Part shown: positions 34,588 to 45,334 of the stretch, one piece after another
How positions within the stretch are numbered: position 1 is the stretch's first letter
Layout of the letters: the number at the start of each line of letters is the position of its first letter
Notes under the pieces: generated by a model
Told to the model about the DNA's origin: nothing
The model's input: the letters and a program-made list of their open reading frames with translations, nothing else
Databases searched by the model: none
Made by a program: the position numbers and the translations under genes
Assembly (NCBI GenBank): GCA_029876055.1
Contig: CM056878.1
Span: 1,736,001 to 1,800,000, forward strand
DNA from: Madurella fahalii
Lineage: Eukaryota > Ascomycota > Sordariomycetes > Sordariales
Length of the DNA stretch: 64,000 nt
Direction: 5' to 3'

Positions 34588-37123
34588 CTACTGGTACACG
34601 ACGCGGTCCACCTGGAAGCCACCTGTCAGCTTCGTTACCTCGCGAACTACCGAATAGTCAGTTCATGCTCAGCCACTCCAAATCAGCACACACACACTTA
34701 CCGTCTTGGCCTCATCTTCCGTCACCTCGGAGACTTCCGACTCATCTTGCGTGATCAGGCTCAGATGGCCTCCAATGATGTGCTTGAACCACATCTCCCT
34801 GCGGTCCCCGTTCAGCTCCCCACTCAGCATACTCTTCTTGAGCGCTGTCAAGAATCTGTTGTACAGCGCCGGAAACTCAAGGCCAATAAGCTCTTCTCGC
34901 ATGACACGCAAATTCTCGGCAGCCCGGGCATAGGAGACATCCGCAAAGCTGTCGTGAATCAGCTTGCGAACGATCTCACCCATCTGCCTCACTGCCTTCT
35001 CGACGGTCGCATCGTCCGTCGCCGTTGCGAGCGCTTGCTTGAACTCGGGTATCGAGTTCTCCATCGAGATGGTAGTACGCTTGCTCTCTCCCAGGAGGGA
35101 GTCGATATCGAGGCCGGAAAGGGGTTTGGCTTGCTCCTTCCTGCCGCGCCTGCCCTGGGCCTTGGCGGGAACTACATCTACCGTTAGACAGCTTTCCAGG
35201 GGGGGATGCCGAACAAGAAACGTACCCTTCTTGATCTCGGCCGCGTCAATCAGCGCCTCAATCTCCGGTTCTGCCTTGTCTATGAGCTTCGCGGGAGGCT
35301 TTGAGTAACGCAGGAGGATCTCGGCTGGTGGCCCGATTGGGGCCTCTGGATCCACGGCGCGGGCGCGGATTGCTTGGTTCATATGATGAATGATGGGGTT
35401 GTACAGATCGTCGATTGGGGCATATTCTGCCGGTTTCCTGAGCCGATGTGAGTGCGGATACTACGAATAAGACGCGGCAGCGGCAACACCTACCCTTCAT
35501 CGTCCTCGCCGAAAGTAGATAGATCCATCGAGTCGACAAAATCGCTCATCGCCTGCTTCAGGTCCTCAGAGGGCAGCAGCCGGTGTTCCGTGAGGACGTT
35601 GCCAGTAACGGTGAGCACCTTGTCCAGTGGAGGGAACTGGTAGCTGCGGACGTCTTCAGCGAACGGCAGGGGCACGTCGTATAGACACTCAAATTCATCC
35701 TCGACGCCCGGATTTGGCTTCAGCAGGCAGATCTGTGGTTGGGCATCGTCTTTCTGCACGTATCTCGCCACGGCATACGACTCGAGCTCATGGAGCGCGT
35801 GGATGAATGCGGAGAGCGCCAGTTCCGCCTCTTCATTGTGTTTTTGGGCGACGATGATGCCGGCTTCGCCCATATTGAGGAACGGATCGTACTAATGCAC
35901 ATACCATCAATATCGGAGAAACCGGGTCGAGCAATGTCTGACTTACGCTGCTGAACGGTACGAAGCCGAGGATCGCAAACATCTTCTTGGTTTGTAGTTT
36001 TGTGACAGTGAGATCCGACTCACTGAAAGGCACAACGGTCCGGCCGTACTGGTAGCCCTTGGCGAGGTCTTCAAACTCAACATCCCGTTTGCCGCCTGGT
36101 GCATCGGGGTCGTTGACTTTGTAGGTGCGCATATGCTTGACGCCGGAGAACTCGGTCCCGCCCATCTCGACATCCTCATCGAGAGTCTGCGATTGGGAAA
36201 GTCCGCCACGGTCGGGATTGATGACCACCGTGCTTGCTGGAGGCGGGAGGGCGCGTTTGGTCTTGAAATAGCGTTCCACATGGATGCTTAAAGCGCTCTC
36301 ATACTTGCTGGGGTCCCCGAGCGTGAGCGGGCCGTCATAGGCCTTGAAGGGCCTCACGGGCTTGATGCGAGGAATGGCCAGCTCCTCGACAGCCTGTGCC
36401 ATGGTCCCAAACACGCCATTATCACACTGCTCGACCAGTTTCCAAAGGATCTTTTCGTTCTTGGCCTGTCCAGAGTCAGCAATGCTCCCTGACAGTAGAC
36501 GAGAACGCCTGGTCAACTTACCTTTGCCGAGGATTTGTCCTCTTCCTTAAAGCCGTACTCGGCATCGTCAAAGTCAATTCCGCTGCGCGGCGTTAGATAG
36601 TTGGTCAAGAGGAGCATGATGCAACTCACACCACCACTAATTCGATGTTGAAGTCGTTGAGCCGGTTTGCAACGTCCTCGGACGACTCGTCATCAATCGG
36701 CGATTCGCCGTTCGTGACAAGGATAATCCTCCGATGGTACTTGAGCTTCTTGGTGAACACCTCAATCATGGACAGGGCGACCACAACTGCCGAGATAGCA
36801 TCTCCCCCAGAGACGAAAGACGTATGGATGGTCGACCGCAGTTCCCTCAGCGAGCTCAGTGTCATGGGGCCAATCTCTTGGAGGACGGATATGTGATCGT
36901 AGCCCTCAAGGCCTTCCCGCTCCTGAGCGTTGTTGGTCTCTTCGGTGTTGAGACCGACGACGCCGACCGTCCAGGTCTTGCGGCTGGCGGCGACAGTGGT
37001 GGAGATCTTGTCCCAGACGTATCGCATACCGAAATCGAGGTCTGACTCGTCCCGGCCGTTGTGACAGTCGGCCATCGACTCGCCCAGGTCGACGATGTAC
37101 ACGGTTGCTTCCTTGTCCGCCAT
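34588..37123 (-). CDS. KU80: Ku80, ATP-dependent DNA helicase II subunit 2
   Basis: ATG at 37123. Seven exons: 37123-36630, 36582-36522, 36465-35947, 35891-35494, 35437-35226, 35177-34702 and 34611-34588. All six introns are 47-90 nt and phases agree throughout. It codes for 727 residues, matching fungal Ku80. The N-terminal vWA-like domain starts 'KEATVYIVDLGESM' and includes 'HRRIILVTNGESPID' and 'NIELVVVGIDFDD'. The Ku core beta-barrel region runs from about residue 230 ('MRTYKVNDPD', 'YQYGRTVVPFSESDL', 'GFVPFSSYDPF'). The C-terminal helical region holds 'FPALYNRFLTALKKS' and 'MWFKHIIGGHLSLIT'. With Ku70 it forms the ring that binds broken DNA ends for non-homologous end joining and contributes to telomere maintenance. 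The last coding exon is only 24 nt. Its start is 445 bp from the divergent DUF4149 gene. Confidence 0.97.
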
Positions 37124-37568
37124 TGTTGTAGTAGCCCGGCCGATGGTGCCGCAATGGACGGGTTTGTAGGTAAATTAACAGGGCCGCAGACGGCACGCTG
37201 GCCTGTAAATCGGGGATTTTATGGATCCCAATGCGGATGGCATCCTCGACGGGTTTCCAGGCAGCACCGCCAAACTGGATCGCGTTAAGCGGTCGCTGCC
37301 TCGCGTCGGCACATGTTCTCGCGTCATAACGACCAATTTCAACCCCTGTAGCCGCCTGCCTGGGCCCTACGGGACCCACCAAGCCATCATGTTCGCCAAG
37401 AGCATTGGCTCCCCGCTTCGGTGATTGGGGGCTCAACGCCGACCTCACTTGAAGCTCCGACTAGTTTTTTGCACTGCTAAATCTCGGGAAACACTCTTGT
37501 CCGCTGCTATTTCATTGATAGAGAGATAATACAATATCTCCACAGATTTCTGGTTTATTACCTTCAAT
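37124..37568. promoter_or_regulatory. Divergent promoter region KU80 / DUF4149 gene
   Basis: 445 bp between two start codons facing away from each other. Bidirectional regulation is inferred from layout only. Confidence 0.5.
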
Positions 37569-38242
37569 ATGGGCCTTTTCTCGCCCGCTCCGTATCACAT
37601 TCTTAGGTGAGACAACTCGAGTCAACTCTCAGCAGCTCACTCGAGCCAGTACATCAGAATCCCTTCCCTAACAGCTCCCAACCACCCGCCCAGCTATGGT
37701 ACCCTTCTAGGCACAACCTTCTTCCACACCTTCGTCGGGGGCACCGCCTCCTTCCGGGTCCTCGACCGTCCCCAGTTCGCCGCGCTCATGGCCAAGATCT
37801 TCCCCATCTACTTTGCCATGCAGACGGCGCTCCCGGTCGTCATGGCCCTGACCTACCCCGCGAGCAAGAACCCCTTCGGCAGCGCGGGCGGCGTGGCCGG
37901 CGTGCTGGACCACTCCAACCGGGCGGGGGTGCTGATACCCCTGGCGGGCGCGTTCCTCTGCGCCCTGGCGAATCTGACCGTTGTCGGGCCAGCGACGACA
38001 AGGTGCATGGCTGAGAGAAAGCAGCAGGGTGAGTCAGCTATCCGGCTAATGGACGGTTTGGGCGTTGAGGGCGAGGAGAGGTTGACGTTAGAACAGAGAC
38101 AGAGTACGGCAAACGCTCACAGGAGGTGTTGGCTCTCAACAAGAAGTTTGGAATGCTTCATGGCATTTCATCGCTGCTGAACATGGGAACCTTCATTGCG
38201 TCTCTTGCCTACGGTTTCACGCTGTCGTCGCGGCTGTCGTGA
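37569..38242 (+). CDS. DUF4149 (TMEM205-like) membrane protein
   Basis: Exons are 37569-37606, 37694-38028 and 38097-38242; introns are 87 and 68 nt. It codes for 172 residues. The first exon gives 'MGLFSPAPYHIL'. The body reads 'LGTTFFHTFVGGTASFRVL', then 'FPIYFAMQTALPVVMALTYP', 'IPLAGAFLCALANLTVVGP', 'KKFGMLHGISSLLNMGTF' and 'IASLAYGFTLSSRL'. That makes four likely membrane helices with the His/Thr-rich first helix and 'GP.TT..M.ER' signature of DUF4149/TMEM205 proteins. Biochemical function is not known in fungi. Confidence 0.92.
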
Positions 38243-38656
38243 GTCTGTCCGCAGGGCAACGCAGACCTGGAGACCATCTCCGTTTAGCACACACCGTTAG
38301 TAGAATTTCCCTATTCCTATCTGCGCATACTGCCTCAATGCAAACGAAGGAAATTACAAATCCGTATAGGGCGTGATCGAAACGTTGTGCCACGCCTCCT
38401 AGAGCAAAAGCAAATAACAAGAGACAAAAGAAAGAGAACGCCACGGTCCCGTTGATCCCAAAATGCTGTCTAGAAAGAGGCCTCGCAACCCAAGCCGATT
38501 TTCTTTATATCCCCGGCCACGAAAAGAGCCAGACCGTTACGCCCATGAAAACACGGATTCTCCTTCCCGCCTCCGTCTAACCGCGCCATAAAAAGCCGGC
38601 AATCTATCAATCTCAAAGACCCTTTCCCCCTTCCCAACGTAAAAACCGAAAACTTT
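38243..38656. other. Convergent 3' region
   Basis: 414 bp between the stop codons of two facing genes. No coding support. Confidence 0.5.
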
Positions 38657-39277
38657 TCATCCCCTCCACGCCCGTCTCTCCATCTCCTCCTTGGCCCTCA
38701 GCAGCTCCCTCTTGGCATCCTCAAACTTCCTCGCGCGCTGCTCGGGGTCCACCGGCGGTGGCGCCACCTCGCGCGCGTTCTTGACGTAGTGGCCCAGCGA
38801 CCGCTTCCCCGGCGGGCGGGCCAGCAGCTCCTCGAGGCTGGGCTCGTGCGCCGGCTTGGGGAAGTCGCGCGACATGGCGTCGAGGGCGACGACCTCTGTC
38901 GCCGAGCGGCGGGGCGGGGCGGGGCGCGATTCGTCCTGCGCGGTGTCGGCGGCCATGGTGATAGTGGTAGCGGCCCGCTGGATGGTCTGCGGCATTTTGC
39001 CGCTGTCGTCCAGTTGCAGGTCCGTGGAAGACGTCGCGGCGGACGAGGCCGTCGACGACATGGAGGGCCTACGGTACGGGTAGTCGCCCTCGCTCGAGTT
39101 TGTGGGGGACGACGAGGAGATGGAAGGTTCGGGTGGGGAGAGAGAGGGGAGTGGTGAGGCGGCCTGTGCCGAGGTTGGCGGCGCGGGCAGATCGGTGCGC
39201 TCGGCCGTCATAGTAGATCTGCGAGGGAAGAAGGAAGAAAGAAAGGCGTAGAGGGGGTCTCCCAGTGAGAAAGCCAT
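38657..39277 (-). CDS. Disordered hypothetical protein with basic-acidic C-terminal helix
   Basis: A single open frame from ATG 39277, 206 residues. An alternative start is ATG 39211: just before it lies a pyrimidine stretch ending CGCAG that looks like a splice acceptor, so the first 22 codons may be intronic or UTR. The N-terminal half is Ser/Pro/Thr-rich. The C-terminal third is more conserved-looking: 'MSRDFPKPAHEPSLEELLA', 'PPGKRSLGHYVKNAREVAPP', then a charged helix 'FEDAKRELLRAKEEMERRAW'. There is no membrane span, signal or known domain. The function is not recognised. Third-position GC is high, as in real neighbours. Confidence 0.75.
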   Translation of the reverse strand: MAFSLGDPLYAFLSSFFPRRSTMTAERTDLPAPPTSAQAASPLPSLSPPEPSISSSSPTNSSEGDYPYRRPSMSSTASSAATSSTDLQLDDSGKMPQTIQRAATTITMAADTAQDESRPAPPRRSATEVVALDAMSRDFPKPAHEPSLEELLARPPGKRSLGHYVKNAREVAPPPVDPEQRARKFEDAKRELLRAKEEMERRAWRG

Positions 39278-40906
39278 TGTGGGCAGGGTTTTTATGGGTG
39301 ACGGTGGGTTTACGAGACTTGGACTTTGACTTTTCCGGTTGAACCTTAAATTAATGCCCGTCCTTCTTCCGGTGCCTGGTGAGTTCCTGAATTCCCAGGA
39401 TCTTCCCCGCGAGAGTTCGATAATGATTGTTCAGGGAAGGTGCTGATGCCGGAACCGGTGGAAACCCCCACGGTATCCACAAGACCTAACCCAGATGGTC
39501 GCGTGGGTGTTCCTGAATGTCGTGCTGGTGGAAGGTACGAGGAAGCTCGGCGAAGGCACGCGTGACTGTCTGAGCGTCGGGAGTGGAACCGAACCAGAGC
39601 GGGAGATAGGATGGAAGCGAGAGCGAGAGAGTGAGCCTGTGTCTGAGGCTGATTCGCTGTTGTCGTCTTATTCGGTGACCGTGCTTGCAACTCCGGTGGT
39701 TCGGACAGCCGTGTACAGTAAGTATCTGTATCGAAGAAGAGCGTGACTCAGAATCCGTCGCCAATTATACTTTCCAAGTTCAGAAAACGAAAGACAAGAA
39801 TTATTATGTGACTAGATTAATGTACGATGCAACGCTAACAAACCCGGATCCTCGAGGCCGCTGCGGAAGGGAAAGGAGGCCATCCACGGGAATATATATA
39901 ACTTAAAATCTCAGGGGGGCTTCTCCGCCCGCTGACCCTAAAGCTCCATCGTCGCTTCTCACGCCGGCCACTTGGTCCCAGCCAGGGACCAGGAATTCTT
40001 CCGCGCCACAGCCAAGGACCGGGAGGGAAGGTCAACTTTCATTACCACTCGGTAGTCCGGTCCACCGGGTTTGGGATGAGTTGCAGAGAAGTGGACGGCC
40101 TTAGCTTCGTGGCCCCCTCCACGGCGCTTCCCAAAAGGAGCAGCAGAGAAAGTCCGAGGCCCCACGTTTCAGCGACGCAGTCTTCCTGTGCTTGACAGTT
40201 GGCCCGCATTGGAAGTTTCGCACCCCACGCTTGAAACTGGCGTCCAATCTGCGCACAGCGGCAATTTCGCAGGATGGTCATGTGGACAATCCTGAAAGAC
40301 CACTAGCGGGGTGGAGACATTTGGGCGCGGCTGAAGCCTTGACCCAGGTCGATGGGACGCTGTCAATCTGCGATCGAGCCTAAAAATCGGAGCTTGCTTG
40401 TCATGTGCTTGGTGCCTTCTGTGTGCGAAGCTTGTCTGGTATACTACGTATAGGTAATTACTGCCGTATGCACCTGGAATGCAACTGTCCCGATCGGGGT
40501 ACTAATCGTACATGCAGATTCGACCACAGCATGTTGATGGGTTCCTCCCCTTTTCTCCGAAATGACATCATAATAACCCCAGACGCCGAACCCCAGAAGT
40601 GGGCCAAGATCAATTTGAACACGAAGACGCGGCCATCGAAGATCTACCGGAGCTTAAATGGGATTCTTGTTTAGTCAGACGGTAATCCGCGCCACACTCC
40701 TTCCCGCAAACCATACTGTGTCCTACTCACTCCGTTAGGACATCACGGCCAACAACCCCCGTTGGCCACTTTTTGCGACGCCCAACCCCGCCATCAGCAT
40801 ACGGCTCCTGCATTGAGACCATGGCTGGCCGGCCCCATTACTGCTGAACCTGGGACATGCTTTTGGCTGCCGGAAGTGGCCCATTTGCATCTGCTTCGCC
40901 TCTGCC
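39278..40906. other. Intergenic stretch
   Basis: Upstream of the disordered protein and downstream of the DUF1295 gene. No gene is supported in 1.6 kb. Confidence 0.45.
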
Positions 40907-42154
40907 TCACTTCTGTTTCTGCTTTTGTCGCTTGGCCAGATCGCTGGTCCGGATAACCTTGGGCTTCACGACCGGTGTCTTATAGGAAGAGAACCGCGTC
41001 GGCACGAACATGCCAACATTCCGCTGATATTCGACGTACTCGGCATACTTGCCGGCCGTGATGAGTTCCGTCAGCCAAGTCGACCCCTGGAAGAGCAGGA
41101 TGAGAAACGAAGGGCCCACGCCAGCCCAGCTGTACAACGTCTTGGTTGTGTAGCAGCTCCATTGGTAGAGGAAGAACCAGATGGATTGCTCGGCAGCAAA
41201 GTTGGGGTGCCTGCTGTAACCCCACAGTCCGGATGCGATGAATCCCCGGTCCAGGTCAGCTTGTTCGAAGCCTGAGGGCACCTTGGCAGAGGCCAGGTAC
41301 TGCCTCTTTGCTGATTGGTACACTGCGAGTTACACATGGTTAGCCTTGACTTTCATGGGATAGTAGGTCATCTTTCTCAGCCGTACCCCACTGTTGGTGG
41401 TCTGCAATGTACTCGGTGAGAACGAGTCCGAGTTCGATTGCCATGTAGGCGACGTCCGCACTGGTGATGCCGGGCTCAATTCTGGACGCAAGCAGAATAA
41501 TATAAACTGGCGCTGCGATCAGAAAGAGCAAGATGCTCTGCATGAATGAGATGAAGGTCCAGTTGAAGACGTGGAATGCAGCTTTGGGCATTTGTCCTCT
41601 AATAATCTCCCTTGATAAGTTGTCAGCACACGGGTTAGTTCGTATTGAGCGTTGATACGCCTACCATCTATAGTCCTCATGACCCACACTATACCCTCCT
41701 TTCCTCCAGTAGTTGAACGTAAGGCGAATCTGGGGAGGAGCGTCATCAGCATATCGTCGTATGCTCCGTTTCAATCTCCAGGTATTCAGCTTACACTCCA
41801 TATGACGCTGACAAGCAAGACTGTATCGATACGCTGGGAAGGTATGCCGGACAGGCGTGCCCAGGCATCGAAATGGGCGATGTACAGCGTTGGCAAGATG
41901 CTCCAAGCACGGTCTACCTGGGAATAATTGCGGTTGATCTCAGCAAGCACAAGGAACACTGCGCCGAGTGCCACCGAAATGGCAAACCCTGATATGAGGG
42001 GGTTGGTTTCGGCATAGAGGCTCAACAGACGCTCACGGCCTGAGACGACATCGAGCAGCTTCTCGGGGAGGGCATAGAGCTGCGGTATGAAGGGCTCCAC
42101 CACTTTCGAGAAGTCGGCGCAATCCTCCAACGTACCGATGCTTGGAAGTGCCAT
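40907..42154 (-). CDS. DUF1295 membrane protein, steroid-reductase-like
   Basis: ATG at 42154. Exons are 42154-41795, 41729-41665, 41610-41387 and 41322-40907; introns are 65, 54 and 64 nt; 354 residues. Several hydrophobic helices ('GFAISVALGAVFLVLAEI', 'LLVSVIWS', 'FISFMQSILLFLIAAPVYII') surround 'RLTFNYWRKGGY' and 'DYRW'. The C-terminal 'GLWGYSRHPNFAAEQSIWF' is the hallmark of DUF1295 and related 5-alpha-reductase/ICMT-type membrane enzymes, where the RHPN-like segment binds cofactor. It is probably an ER or Golgi membrane protein. The substrate is unknown; a lipid or sterol reductase role is only suggested by fold. The Lys/Gln-rich tail 'KRQKQKQK' could be an ER-retention type ending. Confidence 0.92.
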
Positions 42155-43072
42155 ATCGGGATGATGCGGCGGATGTTGGGCAAGCTGAAGGTCGTCTGTG
42201 TTTCTGGTGTATTTGATGTCATCAAAGGGGATGCGGAGATGTGAGGCGTCTCGGCGTCATTATCCCAGGCAACTGGGATGGGTCCACGGCCGGACATGGG
42301 TCCCGGCAAGCCATGCCTGTTTGGGGGGGCGGCCTAAAAAAAACCTGGGGTGCAATCTTCATTTCTAACAAGCACTTAAGCAAAGGAAAACTTAACTCGT
42401 TCGATACAATGTATCATCTGACTATGGGGTAATAAGAAAGTCCGACATGTTCCAAATACCCATACCCGAGCATGCTGGAAGGTGACACAGCCCAAGATTG
42501 TCACCGCTTTCTCTGTGGCAGAATTGGGCGCCAAGAGGCGGTGTGCCAAACTTACGATGATTACAGGAGATTTCGCGGCCTTTCTAGTTTATATATCCGA
42601 TAACTGCATATTTAGTCGTTGCCATGCTGGGCCCCGAAGTGCTCCATAGCTCAACTCTTCATCGCGGTTTTCCCGAACCCGAACACCTCTGGGTCCGCCG
42701 CGACGCGGTGTCAGCTCAAAGACGCGTCTATGGCCGCTAAGGCTTAGGAACGAGGCGAGAGTCTTCTGAGACTTTACTGCATGCGATTCCATATCGCGCT
42801 GGGAAACGTATCAATTTTGTAGACCGAATTGCAAACAACCAGAGGAAATTCGTGCTTGCTCTTTTGGCGCAGAGCGTTCTTTCCCTCTGGACACCTCAGT
42901 TCGTCTGCTTCCAACAACTTCCTCCGAGGACCCAGAATGACTCTGAGCGGAGGAAGGCGGGCTCGGATCACAGTACCAAGCTTGTCTAAGGTGCTGTTAC
43001 CTTGAGCGACCAACGATACATCATCTGTGTTCCGGCCCCGTCCCCGTCCCCGTCCCCGTCCCAGCAGCAGAC
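42155..43072. promoter_or_regulatory. Divergent promoter region DUF1295 gene / TOP3
   Basis: 918 bp between divergent start codons. It ends with a short tandem CCCCGT repeat just before the TOP3 ATG. Confidence 0.5.
43036..43061. repeat. CCCCGT tandem repeat in TOP3 leader
   Basis: About four head-to-tail hexamers ending 12 bp before the TOP3 start codon. Confidence 0.9.
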
Positions 43073-45334
43073 ATGACGCGCATTCTCTGCGTGGCTGAGA
43101 AGCCGTCCATCGCAAAGGCAGTCGCGGGCCACCTCTCTGGCGGCCACTACCAGACTGTGGGTATCCTCTTCCCGAGGAGATATTGGCCAACTGCAAGTTC
43201 CTCGCCGTCAGACACAGCAAAGCTAACACGGTTCCAGCAAAACACGCGAGACACTTACATAAAGAACTACTCGTTTGACTTTGACTTCGGTGCGCCATGG
43301 GGACACTGCTCAGTGACCATGACCGCCGTAAAAGGTCATCTCACCGCAGTGGAATTTCCGCCCGACTTCAAGCAGTGGGAATACCCGCCTCCCGATCGTC
43401 TGTTCGATGCGCCGGTCCGGACGGTGATACCAACGGTAGGTGATGTTGGTTTGCCTTCTCACAGGCCTCAGCTCACCGATCTCACGCGCCACAGGACAAC
43501 AAGCATATTGCCAAAAACATCGAAGACCAGGCAAGACGTGTCAGTGTCCTGGTTATCTGGACAGATTGCGACAGAGAGGGCGAGCACATCGGTAGCGAGA
43601 TCCGGGACGCGGCAAGAAAGGGCAACAGCCAAATTCAAGTCAAACGGGCACGATTTAGCAACGTGGAGCGAGCACATATTCTGTCTGCCGCCAGGCGGCT
43701 GGTTGCCCTTGATGACAAGCAGGTCGATGCTGTCGCCGCGCGCATCGAACTCGACTTGAGAATTGGCTACGCCTTCACTCGGTTCTTAACCTTGAATCTC
43801 CGCACACTGGGAGGGCCCATGTCTCAGCTCACGTTAAGCTATGGTAAGCCCGTCTCCCACTCTGTCCGTGTGGCCCGGCTGACCCGCAAAGGATCCTGCC
43901 AATTTCCAACACTAGGCTTCGTTGTCGATCGATACTTCCGCGTGAAGAATTTCGTACCGGAGCCTTTCTGGGGAATCAAGGTGACGCATGAGAGAGACGA
44001 CGTCAAAGTCAACTTCAACTGGTCCAGGCATCGGCTGTTTGATCGTATGGCGGTCGTCATCCTCTACGAGAGATGTCTATCCGCCAAGACTGCAAAAGTC
44101 ACCAAGGTCCAGGAGAAGCCCACCAAGAAATGGAAACCGCTCCCTCTTACAACGGTCGAGCTGCAGAAGATGGCCACTAGGTTCCTGCACATGACTGGTC
44201 AGCAGGCCATGACGGTAGCGGAGAAGTTGTACAATAGGGGGTTCATCAGCTACCCCCGCACGGAAACAGACCGCTTCGACAAGGGCATGGATCTTCGGGC
44301 GCTCGTGAGGAAGCAAACCCAAGACAACAGGTGGGGCCCGTTTGCGCAGGGTTTGGTGGACGGGGGGTTCCAGCAACCACGTCAGGGCCGGCACGACGAC
44401 AAAGCCCACCCACCGATTCACCCCATCACATATGCCGCACCAAACGTCCTTGATGACAACGAGAAGAGGGTCTACGAGCTCGTTACCCGCCGCTTCCTTG
44501 CTTGCTGCTCTGAGGATGCGAAGGGCGTTGCGACGGACATCGAGATCTTATATGGAGAGGAGACATTCAATGCGCATGGCGTTATTGTCCTGGAGCGTAA
44601 CTATCTCGAAGTATACCCCTACGAGAACTGGACCGGAACAGCCGAACTGCCCAAGTTTACGATCGGAGAGCGATTTGAGCCTGCCGAGGCCATGATCACG
44701 GAGGGCAAGACCAGCGCGCCAGGGTACCTTACGGAGGCTGACCTTATCGCTCTCATGGACGCCAACGGTATAGGCACGGATGCAACCATGGCTGAGCACA
44801 TTGAGAAGATCCAGGAGCGGCAGTATGTGAGGACGGTGGAACGCGGCGGAGGAGGCGCGAATCAAGCCGAAGACGACGATGTCGACTCGCCCGCTGCGAG
44901 AGGTGGGCGCGGCGGGCGGAGAGGGCGTGGAGAGCGCGGAGGTGGACGTGGCGGACGTGGGGGGGGGGCAATCGCGGAGGACGAGGAAGCGTGAGGGAGT
45001 TTATCCCAACCAGCCTCGGAGTTGCTCTGATCGAGGGGTTCGATCGTATGCATTTTGAGACAAGTCTCGGCAAGCCTTTTCTTCGCAAGGAGATGGAGCT
45101 CAAGATGAAGGCTATATGCGAGGGCCGTACCACGAAAGAGGTCGTCCTACGCGAAAGTCTTGGCGAGTATCGCAACGTCTACAACCAGTCGAGAGAGGAG
45201 CTCAACATTCTCAAGGCAGTGAGTGGCCACAACGCTTCGAATCATTTTGCACCCCCCCCCTCCCCCCTTCTCCGGCCCCCTTCTGACCAAATCAATAGGC
45301 CTGCAGGCAATATGTCTTTCAGAACGGAGTATAG
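43073..45334 (+). CDS. TOP3: DNA topoisomerase III, with one-base frame break in a G-run
   Basis: Exons are 43073-43156, 43238-43435, 43495-43843, 43892-45218 and 45299-45334. The N-terminus 'RILCVAEKPSIAKAV' and acidic 'WTDCDREGEHIG' form the Toprim domain. The active-site tyrosine is in 'GFISYPRTETDRF'. 'PIHPITYA' and 'NGIGTDATMAEHIEKIQER' are typical of type IA enzymes. Intron 3 (43844-43891, 48 nt) is in frame and has no stop, but splicing joins 'SYG' to 'SCQFPTLGF' as in the family. In an RGG-rich insert near codon 560 the frame ends at 44994. The next part 'VREFIPTSLGVALIEGF' is in another frame and is restored if the ten-G run at 44959-44968 had one more G; total length would then be 664 residues. 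Top3 acts with Sgs1/BLM-type helicase and Rmi1 to unlink recombination intermediates. Confidence 0.93.

Noticed and set aside
43844..43891. Reading TOP3 through this segment as coding
   Set aside because: It is open in frame, but has GTAAGC and CAAAG ends, and removing it restores the family sequence 'SYGSCQFPTLGF'.
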